Shown here: positions 1 through 9,028 of the stretch, in pieces
Numbering within the stretch: position 1 is the stretch's first letter
How the letters are laid out: each line of letters opens with the position of its first letter
NCBI GenBank assembly: GCA_036398175.1
Contig: DASWHL010000037.1
Span: 62,001 to 126,000 of the forward strand
Direction of reading: 5' to 3'
DNA: 64,000 bases
From: JAOTWJ01 sp036398175
GTDB taxonomy: Bacteria; Gemmatimonadota; Gemmatimonadetes; Gemmatimonadales; GWC2-71-9
Notes under the pieces: model-generated
What the model saw: only the letters and a program-made list of their open reading frames with translations
The model's database searches: none
Told to the model about the DNA's origin: nothing
Made by a program: the position numbers and the translations under genes

Positions 1-2
1 CG

Positions 3-335
3 GACCCCAATCAGTTCGTCCCGGTGGACATCCCCTTCGTGCAGACCGTCGAAGCCATGGGCGAAGTACGGTTGGCTCCGGAGGGCACTCCGGTTGCCGG
101 GATCCACGTGATGCTCGAGCCGCAGGACGGCTCCGAGCCGTACATCGCCCGGACGTTCTCGGACGGCGCGTTCTACCTCATGGGCATTCGGCCGGGAGTC
201 TACCGCGTGACCATCACGCCGACGGCGCGCGCCGCCTTCGGCCTGAAATCGGATGACCTGCTCATCGAGGTCGTCAGAGGGCAAACGACAGTGGCGGAGG
301 GGATAGTGCTGAGGGTTCGACGGGGAGAAAACTAG
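3..335 (+). CDS. Carboxypeptidase-regulatory-like domain protein, C-terminal fragment
   Basis: The reading frame is open to the left edge of the window, so this is the C-terminal end of a longer protein; a GTG at 24 is probably internal. The last ~90 residues read as a single Ig-like carboxypeptidase-regulatory fold: a valine-rich strand start, PVAGIHVMLEP, a D-G-x-F-Y turn (SDGAFYLMGIRPG) and YRVTITP. Such domains are usually found in secreted or surface proteins and in receptor N-termini. Function of the whole protein cannot be told. It converges on the P1 peptidase gene. Confidence 0.6.
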   Translation, partial: DPNQFVPVDIPFVQTVEAMGEVRLAPEGTPVAGIHVMLEPQDGSEPYIARTFSDGAFYLMGIRPGVYRVTITPTARAAFGLKSDDLLIEVVRGQTTVAEGIVLRVRRGEN

Positions 336-368
336 GGGCCGGTCCGGGCAACAGGACGCCTGGGGCGT

Positions 369-1322
369 CTATGTGTCCTTGAGGCCGGGAACCCCGCCCT
401 CCCCTCGGGCCTGCGTAACGGCGCGTTCGATCGAGGCCGCCACCACGTCCTGCGCCAGCAGCTCCACCCGGAGCGCGTCTGCCGTCAGGCCGCCGCCCGT
501 CGCGACCGCGAAGACCACGTCACCGTCCACGGCGGTCCCGACCGGGCGAATCCGCCACGAGAGCGCATCCGCCGCGGCCCGGGCCACCTCGGTCAACTGG
601 TGCCGGTCGAGCGCCGCATTGGTTCCGACCACCGCGAGCGTGGTGTTGCCCCAGCGGCTGAACGGCCGCGCCCCCGCCGCCAGCCAGGACCGTGCATCCG
701 CGAAGCCGGCCCCGTCCCGGGCGCCCGCGAGGATCCGCCCGCCGGCGTCCAGCACGTCGCCGAACGCGTTGACTACCGCCAGGGCGCCGACCACGAGGTC
801 GCCCGCGCGCACGGCCCACGTGCCGATGCCCCCCTTCATGGCGTGCTCGACGCCCAGCGCCTTCCCGACGGTGGCGCCCGTGCCCGCGCCCACGGACCCT
901 TCGGCGACCCTCGCGCCGGCGGCGTCACACGCCGCGTAGCCGTCGTCGGACCCGGGCCAGCGGTCGCTGCGCCCCACGGGGCCGAGATCGAAGACGACCG
1001 CGGTCGGCACGATGGGAACGACCCCGACGCCCACCGGAAACCCCCGGCCGCGTTCCCGCAACCAGCGCATCACGCCGTCGGCGGCGCCGAGTCCGTAGGC
1101 CGAGCCTCCGGTGAGCAGAATGGCATGAATGGCGGGGACGAGATGCCGGGGGGAGAGGACGTCGAACTCGCGCGTGCCCGTGGCGCGGCCACGGACGCAG
1201 GCGCCGGCGCGCATCCCGTCGGCCGGGCCCAGCACCACGGTGCAGCCGGTTCCCGCCGCCGCGTCGGTCCAGTGACCGACCGCGAGGCCGGGAACGTCGC
1301 CGAGCGAGGGAGTGGCGCTCAG
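369..1322 (-). CDS. P1 family peptidase (DmpA/L-aminopeptidase-D-esterase type)
   Basis: Member of the N-terminal-nucleophile P1 peptidases, which self-cleave into two chains and release N-terminal residues from small peptides. Visible signatures are the N-terminal GCTVVLGPADG, LTGGSAYGL, GSVGAGTGATVGK and the cleavage region GNTTLAVVGTNA, where a Thr/Ser becomes the nucleophile. No ATG, GTG or TTG occurs upstream of a GTG at 1238, yet family-like sequence (GDVPGLAVGHWTD) extends in frame to a CTG at 1322, five bases after the upstream gene's stop. I therefore place the start near 1322 (317 aa), probably translationally coupled. Last gene of the minus-strand envelope operon. Substrate unknown. 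Confidence 0.8.
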   Translation of the reverse strand: MSATPSLGDVPGLAVGHWTDAAAGTGCTVVLGPADGMRAGACVRGRATGTREFDVLSPRHLVPAIHAILLTGGSAYGLGAADGVMRWLRERGRGFPVGVGVVPIVPTAVVFDLGPVGRSDRWPGSDDGYAACDAAGARVAEGSVGAGTGATVGKALGVEHAMKGGIGTWAVRAGDLVVGALAVVNAFGDVLDAGGRILAGARDGAGFADARSWLAAGARPFSRWGNTTLAVVGTNAALDRHQLTEVARAAADALSWRIRPVGTAVDGDVVFAVATGGGLTADALRVELLAQDVVAASIERAVTQARGEGGVPGLKDT

Positions 1323-1326
1323 ACCG

Positions 1327-1542
1327 TCAGGACGCCGGCGCGGGCGCCCCGCCCTGCTTTGCCTGGCAGGCCTTGCAGCGGGTGACGCCGCGCATCGAGC
1401 AGATGACGCAGATGAAAGTCCCGCAGTCCTCGCACGGGTAGCCCTCCGAGGCCCGCTCCTCGTTGCCGCAGGCGCGGCAGATCATGGCGTCCCGCTCAGG
1501 AGACACGCGTACCTCCGTTCGAGGGGTTGCTGAGAGCATCAT
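1327..1542 (-). CDS. Small zinc-ribbon protein
   Basis: 71 aa (52 aa if started at the ATG at 1485). Cysteines form four CxxC-type pairs (CRAC, CEDC, CVIC, CKAC) in the core, so it should bind one or two zinc ions. The ATG at 1542 lies 16 nt after the lipid-kinase stop, with a GAGGA sequence next to that stop. A TATATGAT stretch overlaps the ATG and could be an internal -10 element favouring the shorter start. The C-terminus runs to the P1 peptidase start. No enzymatic domain is visible; a role as a small metal-binding adaptor is a guess. Confidence 0.6.
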   Translation of the reverse strand: MMLSATPRTEVRVSPERDAMICRACGNEERASEGYPCEDCGTFICVICSMRGVTRCKACQAKQGGAPAPAS

Positions 1543-1557
1543 ATACGGGACGCGTCC

Positions 1558-2442
1558 TCACGGGGCAAGGACCCGCAGCGCGCCCGGCAACAGTTCCACC
1601 GTGAAGGGCGTCTGGCCCGCGGGCTCGCCGTCGAGCTGTGCGGGTTGCGCCGGCTCCATCTCGACCGTCACGACCCGCCCGCGCGCGTACTGGACCCGCG
1701 TGCTGCCGGCGTCTCCCGTGATCCACTCGAGCACCACGCCCAGACTCTCGAACAAACCTTCCGCCGAGAGCACCACGACGTCCAGCAACCCGTCGTCGAG
1801 CGCCACGCCTTTCCGGAACGTCACGAGCGGCGGGATGAACTCCGCGCAGTTGGCCACGAGGACCGAGGCGGCGGTGCCCTCGAGCGCCCGGCCGTCCACG
1901 GTAATGCGGCAGGCCACGCTCTTGACCGTCCCGATCGTCTCCCAGGCGCGGGCCACGTAGGCGGCCATCTTCCAGCGGCGCTTGGCCTCGCTGGTCGTGC
2001 CGGCCATCAGCTCGGCGTCGAAGCCCGCGCCGGCGGCGACCGCGAAGTAGTGCCGGCCGTCCGGCCGTTCCATGACGCCGAGGTCAATCCGCCGGGGATG
2101 CGCGCGGGCAATGGTGCGTGCCGCCTTCTTCGGGTCCCGCGGGATGCGCAGGTTCCCGGCCAGCAGGTTCCCGGTCCCGCCGGGGATCATGCCGAGCGGC
2201 ACGTCCGAGCCCCGCATGCCTTTCACCGCCTGCATCGTGGTCCCGTCGCCGCCGTACACGGCAATGACGTCCGCGCCGTCCCGCACGCCTTCCGCCGCCA
2301 GCTCCTCCGCGTGCCCGGCGCGGGTGGTGCCCACGACGTCCACGTCCCACCCTTCCCGTCCGAGGACGGTGGAGACCGTGCGCACGACCTCGGGGTCGGT
2401 GCGGGCGGCCACGGGATTGGTGATGAGCAGGACGCGCGCCAT
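1558..2442 (-). CDS. Diacylglycerol/lipid kinase family protein (YegS/DagK-like)
   Basis: 294 aa, the usual length for the DAGK catalytic family that phosphorylates diacylglycerol or related lipids with ATP at the inner membrane. The start ITNPVAARTD, the nucleotide-binding GGDGTTMQ and the PGGTGNLLA loop are all present, as are the C-terminal LDDGLLDVVVL and DGEPAG motifs. The ATG at 2442 shares one base with the tamB stop (TGATG), so it is translated by coupling. Placement behind tamA/tamB suggests a role in envelope lipid turnover; that is inference from context. The lipid substrate cannot be read from sequence. Confidence 0.88.
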   Translation of the reverse strand: MARVLLITNPVAARTDPEVVRTVSTVLGREGWDVDVVGTTRAGHAEELAAEGVRDGADVIAVYGGDGTTMQAVKGMRGSDVPLGMIPGGTGNLLAGNLRIPRDPKKAARTIARAHPRRIDLGVMERPDGRHYFAVAAGAGFDAELMAGTTSEAKRRWKMAAYVARAWETIGTVKSVACRITVDGRALEGTAASVLVANCAEFIPPLVTFRKGVALDDGLLDVVVLSAEGLFESLGVVLEWITGDAGSTRVQYARGRVVTVEMEPAQPAQLDGEPAGQTPFTVELLPGALRVLAP

Positions 2443-5400
2443 CAGAACCGCTTTTCCCAGAGGAGGTCGAATCCGAACTGCAGCCGCCCGACGCCCGCTC
2501 CCGTTACCTGGCACACCTCCACGGGATCGGCGCTGGCCAGCAGGCTCCACTCCCGGGACATCCGGAACTCGATCGAACCGGCGAAGAGGTTCTGGGCGGT
2601 GACCGCCTGCTTGCCGCACACGCGCGGGTTGACCTTCACGAACCAGCGGTCGCTGATCTGTCGCCCGATCGCGATGTCGAGCGACCACCCGGACTGGCCC
2701 GCGGCCTCGACCCCCTGCACGCCGAACTGGGGGCGGATCTCCAGGTAGTCGAGCGGGACTCCCAGGTCGCCGATCAGCTGGGACGAGAGCTGCCCGCTCA
2801 CCTGGGCCACGAGGGTGGAGACGCTCTCCTCGATCCCGTACCGGCCCACGCTCCGGCCGGACTGGACGTTGGGAGCCCCGATCACAAGGTACGAGATGAT
2901 CTCCTCGTCCGTGAGCGGCGGCTGGACGTCGCTCGTGAGCCGCAGCTCGGGCGCCAGCATCGTCCCACCCACGTGGACGAAGACCGTGACGTTCTCGCCG
3001 CGCTGGCCCCGCAGCTGGTGCCGCGCGTCAATGTCGAGTCCGGCGTTGAGATCCTGGGTGCCGAAATAGCGCACTTCGCCCCGGGTGACCGTGAACTGCT
3101 TCCGGATGGTGGGGCCCACGAACAACTGGTACGTGCCCCGCGGCGTCCGCAGCGTACCGTCGAGCCGGTAGCGGTCTCCCTCCTTCTGCGCGAGCACCTG
3201 GCCCGACAGGAAGATGTCGGCCTCGGTCGAGCGGAGGTGCACGTCGTTCCCCATGGTGAGCGAGAGATCCCGGACGCGCAGGCTGTCCAGGAACCGGTTC
3301 TCGAAGCCCGGGCCAAGGTGCCCCGCGCGGAGCGCGGCGGCGGTGGTGGAGTCCAGCGAAATCAGCGTGTCGCTGAGCTCGACGACGTTCTTCCCGATGA
3401 TGTCGGCAAAGTAGAGCGTGCCCCGGGGAATGGTGCCGGCTCCGGTCAGCGTGGCCCCGAACACCGGTCCCCGCAGCGACACCTCACCCGACGTCACCAG
3501 GGTCAGGAAGTCCGGGATGTCCATTGCCCGGAAGTCGGACGCGCGGATCCTCACGTCGAGCATGGGCTCGGTGAGGCCCGCCAACCGGACCACCCCCGTC
3601 ACGCTCGCGGTGCCGGTGCCGCTCGCGGCGCTGAGCGTGTCCACGCGGATCGTGTCGCCGCGGAGGGTGAGGTGGCCGTGCAGCTGGCGATGGCGCACGC
3701 CAAGGGCCGGCAGTGTGGCCCCGCCGTCGCGCACGTCCAGGAACCCGCTCAGCTCCGGCGCGTCCCACGTCCCCTCGACGCCGAAGTCGAAGGTCACGCG
3801 GCCCTCGGTATCCCGGATGAGGGGCGAGACCGCGGAGAAGAGGCCCATGTCCACGTCGTCGGCCCGGGCGCGTACGGACAGCCGGCCCGGCAGCCGGCGC
3901 CGCTCCAGGGCGCGGAAGGACAGATCGTACGGGAGTGTCAGCGCGATGCCCACGATCTGCGTCCCGCCCCGCCACGTGCTGATCTGTCCCGTCACCCGCT
4001 GGTCGCTGTAATGGAGGGCGCCGTCGAGCTGGGGCGTGCGGTACTCGTTGAACACGGCGTCGCGCAGGCCGAACTGGAGCACCACGACGGGCGCGGCCGC
4101 CGTCCCGCTCACCGTGGCCGTGCCCGACAGCTCGCCCGAGGCGGAGCGCGGATCGAACTGCAGAAGCGCCCACAGATCCGCCATCTGCACGCCCTCGACG
4201 TTCACGTCCAGCGAATCCGCCTCCCGGCCGGGCAGACCGCCGGTGACCGTGATCACGCCCCGCCCATCGGTGGTCGCGAGGCGCGCCTCCTGGAACCGCG
4301 CGGACCGGGATGTCACGGCGACGCGCGCGCCGGGGGTGATCCGCCACTCGCTGTCGGCCGTTCGCAGGACGAGGGAATCCACGGCGACCCGGGCCGTGTC
4401 GCCCAGCAGCATCCATCCGCCCGTCCGGAAACCCGCCGCCGCCCCGATGGCGCCGCTGCCGAGCCAGCGGAGGGAGTCGCGGGTGCCCTGAACCGCCGCG
4501 CGGAGCGCCGTGAAGCGGCGCTCGCCACGCTCGATCATCCGGATCTGGCCCTGGGCATCAAGACGCCCGCCGTCGGCCATCTCCCACCGACCGGCGGTGC
4601 GGAGATCCCGCAGCACCGACCGATCCACGCGCAGCTCGGGCGCGTGCGCTTCCCACGAAATCGTGGGGCGCTCGATCGAGCCCGACACGACCACCCGGCC
4701 CTCCGCCTCTCCGCCGAGCGTATCCGCCCCGACCAGCAGCGTCCCGCCGAGACGCTCGAGCAACGGCTGGAGCACCGAGACCGCCTCGGCCCGCATGCCC
4801 AGCACGAGTGAATCACCCGCTGCCCCGGAAAGCGCCAGGCGCCCCGCCCCAGTGAGGGCCGCGCCCAGGAGCGCGGCGCGCAGCGAATCCACGACGAGCA
4901 CGCCGGCCTCGACCCGCAGCGCGGCCGACGCCCCGTCCACGCGGGTGCCGCCCAGCCGCGAGCGCTCGAGATCCACCAGCAGGTCCACGACCGGCGGCCG
5001 CAGCGTGTCGGTCTCGTATTGCCCGCGAATCCGGCCATCCAGCACCGTTCCCGGGAGGCGCTCGGCCAGGGTGACCAGCTCGAGTCCGGCAAACCGCGCG
5101 TCCAGCTCGCGGGCGCCGAGGTGCGTCCCGACGGCCACGAAAGTCCCTCCGCCCCCGAGCCTGCCGCGCGGACCGGTGAGCGCGCCCTGGAGCGTCAACG
5201 CGTCGAAGTAGCCGTCCAGGGTGAGCGTGCCCGCCATCGCGCCGAGAAACGGGATCGTGGGGTAGTCCGGGCGCAGGGCGTCCCACTGGAGGGAGTCCAC
5301 ACGCAGGCTGCCGAACGCGCCCACGGTGTCGCGGCGGACGTCCAGGCGCACCCACCCGGACGCGAACGACGGCGCGAAGCCCTCGCGACGGTGCGCGAAG

Positions 5401-6758
5401 TCGCCCGTGAACGTGGCGTTGGCCCAGGCGCCGTCGAGCGCGCCCTTGCCCTCGAGGTCTCCGTGCAGCGCCACGGCCGGCGAGATCGCGCGCACCGTGG
5501 CCAGGGCCACGCGCGCCGTATCCAGCGCCAGGTTCCGGAAGACGATGTCGCCCGGCACGCCGAAGGCGACGCCCCCTCGGCCGCGCAGGCGGGTCTCCGC
5601 GGAGTCCGCGTGGCGATCATGAAAGTCCCAGTCCATCTCCACGGCCAGCTCGTGCCGGGGCCCGTCCGCGCGGGTGCGACCGGAGAGCCGCCCGTCGAAC
5701 GGCACGGTGTCGAGCACGCCCTCCAGATACGCGAGGTCGAAGTCCGTGGTTCGGAGATCCACGTCGCGCGCGGCCCACACCTCGCCGGGGCCGAGATCCA
5801 TCCCGAAGGCGCCGCGGGCCGTTCCGCCGTTCGCCGTGCGCAGCTCGAGATCCCGGGCCCGCACGATGATGACGTCATTCGGCTCCGAGCGGACCGTGAT
5901 GGCGCCGGATCCGCGCACGCCGGGCGGCAGCCAGTCGAAGAGATCCGTCAGGTCGTCGGACGCGAACCGCCGGGCGCGGAAGTCGAGGTCCACCTCGAGG
6001 TCCCGGCTCAGCGAGTAGAAGCGCCCGCGCATCGTGGACGCGGTTCCCGGAAGCCGGACACCGCGGAAATCCACGCGAATGGTGTCGCCCACGATCTCCA
6101 GGGTCCCGTCGGCATCCTCGACGGTGAGCGCGGGCGCGGACAGCACGGCGTCGAGCGCCGAGAACTCGAGGCGGACGCCGGGTTCGTTCGGCAGCGGCGA
6201 GCTGACCCGCGCGTACGGCAGCTCCGCCCGGGCGGCCACCAGCGTCCGCTCGACCATCGCGGTCGAGTCGCGCGGGTCGGCGGTTCGGATCAGCACCCGG
6301 AGGTCGCGGACCCGCGCATTGCGAAACGCCACGAGCGGCGGGCGGCCGCCCCCGCCGCCGCTCCCGAGCCCCAGCACCCGCCGGTAATTGAAGCGCTCGC
6401 CGTGCCGCCGCTCGAGGAACACGCGCACACTGTCGAGCTCGAGCTCCCCCAGGACCACGCGGCCGGAGAGGAAATCGGCCAGCCGGTAGCGGACCGCGAG
6501 CGCTCCGATGGCCAGCAACGGGCGCCCGTCGTCGCCGACCAGGGCGACGTCCCGCGCCCGCAGGCCTCCCAGCAGCGAGCCCTCCGTGCCCCCCACGCTC
6601 ACGGTGCCACGCAACGCCCGATTGGCCGCGCCGACGGCCGCGGACACCACGACGGCCCGCCCGGCGCGCGTCCCCACGCCCGCCTGCGCGAACCCGGTCA
6701 CCAGCGTGGCGACGCTGAGCGCCAGGGCGACCACGACCCGCACGGTATCGAGGCGCAT
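2442..6758 (-). CDS. tamB: TamB-like translocation/assembly module protein (DUF490)
   Basis: 1438 aa AsmA-like inner-membrane-anchored protein of the TamB family, which spans the periplasm as a lipid- or protein-transfer groove and partners with the outer-membrane barrel TamA. An N-terminal hydrophobic anchor (about residues 7-27) is followed by ~1000 residues of repetitive beta-rich sequence with alternating hydrophobics and DT/DS-rich turns. The C-terminal ~350 residues match the conserved TamB/DUF490 tail (GTLYFAD, GTYQLFVGPTIRK, FTVTRGEVRYFG, SYLVIGAP). It starts at 6758 with a one-base overlap of the upstream TamA-like stop, so the pair is co-translated. The long open frames on the opposite strand here are composition artefacts. 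Confidence 0.88.
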   Translation of the reverse strand: MRLDTVRVVVALALSVATLVTGFAQAGVGTRAGRAVVVSAAVGAANRALRGTVSVGGTEGSLLGGLRARDVALVGDDGRPLLAIGALAVRYRLADFLSGRVVLGELELDSVRVFLERRHGERFNYRRVLGLGSGGGGGRPPLVAFRNARVRDLRVLIRTADPRDSTAMVERTLVAARAELPYARVSSPLPNEPGVRLEFSALDAVLSAPALTVEDADGTLEIVGDTIRVDFRGVRLPGTASTMRGRFYSLSRDLEVDLDFRARRFASDDLTDLFDWLPPGVRGSGAITVRSEPNDVIIVRARDLELRTANGGTARGAFGMDLGPGEVWAARDVDLRTTDFDLAYLEGVLDTVPFDGRLSGRTRADGPRHELAVEMDWDFHDRHADSAETRLRGRGGVAFGVPGDIVFRNLALDTARVALATVRAISPAVALHGDLEGKGALDGAWANATFTGDFAHRREGFAPSFASGWVRLDVRRDTVGAFGSLRVDSLQWDALRPDYPTIPFLGAMAGTLTLDGYFDALTLQGALTGPRGRLGGGGTFVAVGTHLGARELDARFAGLELVTLAERLPGTVLDGRIRGQYETDTLRPPVVDLLVDLERSRLGGTRVDGASAALRVEAGVLVVDSLRAALLGAALTGAGRLALSGAAGDSLVLGMRAEAVSVLQPLLERLGGTLLVGADTLGGEAEGRVVVSGSIERPTISWEAHAPELRVDRSVLRDLRTAGRWEMADGGRLDAQGQIRMIERGERRFTALRAAVQGTRDSLRWLGSGAIGAAAGFRTGGWMLLGDTARVAVDSLVLRTADSEWRITPGARVAVTSRSARFQEARLATTDGRGVITVTGGLPGREADSLDVNVEGVQMADLWALLQFDPRSASGELSGTATVSGTAAAPVVVLQFGLRDAVFNEYRTPQLDGALHYSDQRVTGQISTWRGGTQIVGIALTLPYDLSFRALERRRLPGRLSVRARADDVDMGLFSAVSPLIRDTEGRVTFDFGVEGTWDAPELSGFLDVRDGGATLPALGVRHRQLHGHLTLRGDTIRVDTLSAASGTGTASVTGVVRLAGLTEPMLDVRIRASDFRAMDIPDFLTLVTSGEVSLRGPVFGATLTGAGTIPRGTLYFADIIGKNVVELSDTLISLDSTTAAALRAGHLGPGFENRFLDSLRVRDLSLTMGNDVHLRSTEADIFLSGQVLAQKEGDRYRLDGTLRTPRGTYQLFVGPTIRKQFTVTRGEVRYFGTQDLNAGLDIDARHQLRGQRGENVTVFVHVGGTMLAPELRLTSDVQPPLTDEEIISYLVIGAPNVQSGRSVGRYGIEESVSTLVAQVSGQLSSQLIGDLGVPLDYLEIRPQFGVQGVEAAGQSGWSLDIAIGRQISDRWFVKVNPRVCGKQAVTAQNLFAGSIEFRMSREWSLLASADPVEVCQVTGAGVGRLQFGFDLLWEKRF

Positions 6759-8890
6759 CAGAACGCCTGGCCTACGGAGAAGTGCAGTCGGAGCCGGTCG
6801 AGAAACGACCGCGATCGCGGCGGCGCATAGGTGGGGTTCGCCGGGTCCGGCACGAGCTGATCCGCAACCTCGAGGTAGAGCGGGCCGCTGCGGGGCGCAT
6901 ACCCGTTGTACCCCACGTCGAACCGGATCGGGCCCACGCCCGTCACGAACCGCAGGCCGAGGCCCGGGGTCACGTGAATCCCGGGATACCGCGCCGCGTC
7001 ATCGGTGCGGTCGAAGACCTGTCCGGCATCCGCGAACAGCGCGGCCTGCACCCGCCCCCCGAACCCCGGGACCGGGAACCGCAGCTCGACGTTGGCCACC
7101 ACGAAGTCGGTGCCACCCGCCGCGGAGGTGATGGTATCCCCCGGCACCAGGTTACCCAGGCTGTCCCGGTCGGCCTCGTCGGTTTCGATGACGCGGACCA
7201 CCGGACCCAGCTCGTTCTGGCCGTATCCCCGGACGCTGGTGGCGCCGCCGCCGTACAGGCGCTGTTCCGGCGGTATGTAGCGCCGCTCATCGCCGTCCAC
7301 GTCAATCGCCGATGGCAGCAGCGTTGCCGCGCCGACGCGCCACGAGAGCACCGCCCCACCCCCGAGCCGATGGTAGCTCGCGAACTGTCCCTGCAAGCGC
7401 GTGAACCTCGACAGCGAATCCGACCCGAGCAGCCGCGACGACCACCGCACCTCCGCGCTGGCCGCGGTGCCGCGGGACGGGTCGAGCAGCGAGTTCTGCC
7501 GGTGGCGCAACGCGACGAGCCCGAGAATCGCGCTGCGGCGCGGCTGCTGGTAGACCGCGATATCGTCCGCGCGGCACACGTTGAGATAGAAGCACGTCGT
7601 GGCGGGCGACGCCGTGGTCGTCACACGCGCCAGCTCGTAGGAGAGCGTCAGCGGGACCTCCCACGAGGGCCGGATCGTGAGGCTGACCTCTCCGCCGTAC
7701 CCCTCACGCACATACGCCTGCAGCTCGCTGCGGCGCTCGGCAAAGAGCGACACCGCGCCGCCGATGGCGCGGCCGAGCAGGGCCGGTTCCGTGAGTCCCG
7801 CCCGGACGTTGAAGTTCAGCGCCAGGCGGTCCGGATCGTCTTCGTCGCGCAGCCCATAGCAGAGGTTCCGCTCGAGGCCCCAGTGCAACGGGTCGCCCGT
7901 TCCGATCTTCGAGAACCGCGCCGTGACGTCGAAGGAGCGCAACCCGCCTAGGACGTGCGCGGCCGAGAACCCGGTGAGGACCCGGAAGCAGTCCTCCGTC
8001 CCGTACCCCGGCGCCGCGCGAATCCGGTGGAACCGCCCCTCGCGCACGGTCACCTGCACGCCCACGATCGAATCTCCCTGCCCGTCGGGCACGGAATCCA
8101 TGAGGCTCACGTCCACGTAGTCAAAGGCCCCGGTGGCGTAGAGGTCCCGCTGCGCCGTCACCAGGTCCCGGCGGCGAAACGGGCGCCCGGGACGCATGGG
8201 CAGCCGCCGCCGGATGGCGCCCTTGCTGACCCGCGTCGCGCCGGACACCTGGATCCCGTCATACGACGCCCTCGCGCCCGGCACCACGTCGAACGCCACC
8301 GTCGCCGAGCGCGTCTCGGTCACCTGGCCGAACCCCCGGAAGATCTCGACGAACGGATACCCACGGTCCTGAAGGGCCCGGCGGATGGAATCCGTGGACG
8401 CTCCGAGTAGCAGCCGGTTGAACGGATCTCCCTGGCGGAGCGGAATACGGCGCGCGAGACGCTCGGCCGGCACGATGCCCTCGGTGCCCGTGATGGTCAG
8501 CTCGGTGATCCGGACCGGGTCCCCTTCGGTGATATGGAACGTGACGGCCACCGACTCGGGCCCGCGGACGACGGTCGTGTCAATGACCGCGTCGGGATAG
8601 CCCGCCTGTGAGTAGAGCAACTTCAGCCGGAGCACGTCCCGGCGGAACTCGCGCTCGCCGAAGTAGCGGCGCTGCCCCAGTCCCACCCACGATACGAGCG
8701 ACGTCCGCACCCACCAACTCGAGTTGGTCGTAGCGATCGAGATGCCCAGCGTGAGGTCGTCAATGCCGCGGTTGCCGCGGAACGACAGGCCTTTGACGAG
8801 CGGGCGCTGGATGAGGCTGTCCTGGGCGGCGGCGGGCGCGGCGGCGGCACCGAGCAGGCCGGCGGCGAGCAGGAGCGCGAGAATCCGGAT
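6758..8890 (-). CDS. BamA/TamA-family outer-membrane protein (POTRA + barrel)
   Basis: About 710 aa. Contains a signal peptide, several POTRA-type repeats (for example VTFHITEGDPVRITELTITG and VSGATRVSKGAIRRRLP) and a C-terminal 16-strand surface-antigen barrel (RLYGGGATSVRGYGQNELGP; the last residue is Phe). Paired with tamB immediately downstream, so a TamA-like role is most likely; a second BamA is possible. The first canonical start in frame (GTG, 8710) would remove the signal peptide. The frame continues upstream through a clear leader (IRILALLLAAGLLGAAAAPA, with AAAQDS at the cleavage site) to an ATC at 8890. That codon is preceded at about 7 nt by a strong GGGAGGA ribosome-binding site. 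I use that start; it is non-canonical. Confidence 0.85.
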   Translation of the reverse strand: MRILALLLAAGLLGAAAAPAAAQDSLIQRPLVKGLSFRGNRGIDDLTLGISIATTNSSWWVRTSLVSWVGLGQRRYFGEREFRRDVLRLKLLYSQAGYPDAVIDTTVVRGPESVAVTFHITEGDPVRITELTITGTEGIVPAERLARRIPLRQGDPFNRLLLGASTDSIRRALQDRGYPFVEIFRGFGQVTETRSATVAFDVVPGARASYDGIQVSGATRVSKGAIRRRLPMRPGRPFRRRDLVTAQRDLYATGAFDYVDVSLMDSVPDGQGDSIVGVQVTVREGRFHRIRAAPGYGTEDCFRVLTGFSAAHVLGGLRSFDVTARFSKIGTGDPLHWGLERNLCYGLRDEDDPDRLALNFNVRAGLTEPALLGRAIGGAVSLFAERRSELQAYVREGYGGEVSLTIRPSWEVPLTLSYELARVTTTASPATTCFYLNVCRADDIAVYQQPRRSAILGLVALRHRQNSLLDPSRGTAASAEVRWSSRLLGSDSLSRFTRLQGQFASYHRLGGGAVLSWRVGAATLLPSAIDVDGDERRYIPPEQRLYGGGATSVRGYGQNELGPVVRVIETDEADRDSLGNLVPGDTITSAAGGTDFVVANVELRFPVPGFGGRVQAALFADAGQVFDRTDDAARYPGIHVTPGLGLRFVTGVGPIRFDVGYNGYAPRSGPLYLEVADQLVPDPANPTYAPPRSRSFLDRLRLHFSVGQAF

Positions 8891-9028
8891 GGCCGATTCC
8901 TCCCGACCGCGCCGTCCCCTGGGCCCGCCCAGGCGACGGGCCGATTGACGTGAAGGTGATAACTCCTTTTAATGAAGCAGCTTAGGCGCCTTGGGTCAAC
9001 ACAGTTCCGCTTCGCCTGCGAGGTTTCC

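Noticed and set aside
2973..6830. Long plus-strand open frames (several hundred codons) opposite tamB
   Set aside because: They are Arg/His/Pro/Gly-rich with no domain, and exist because of the 70% G+C codon pattern of tamB on the other strand.
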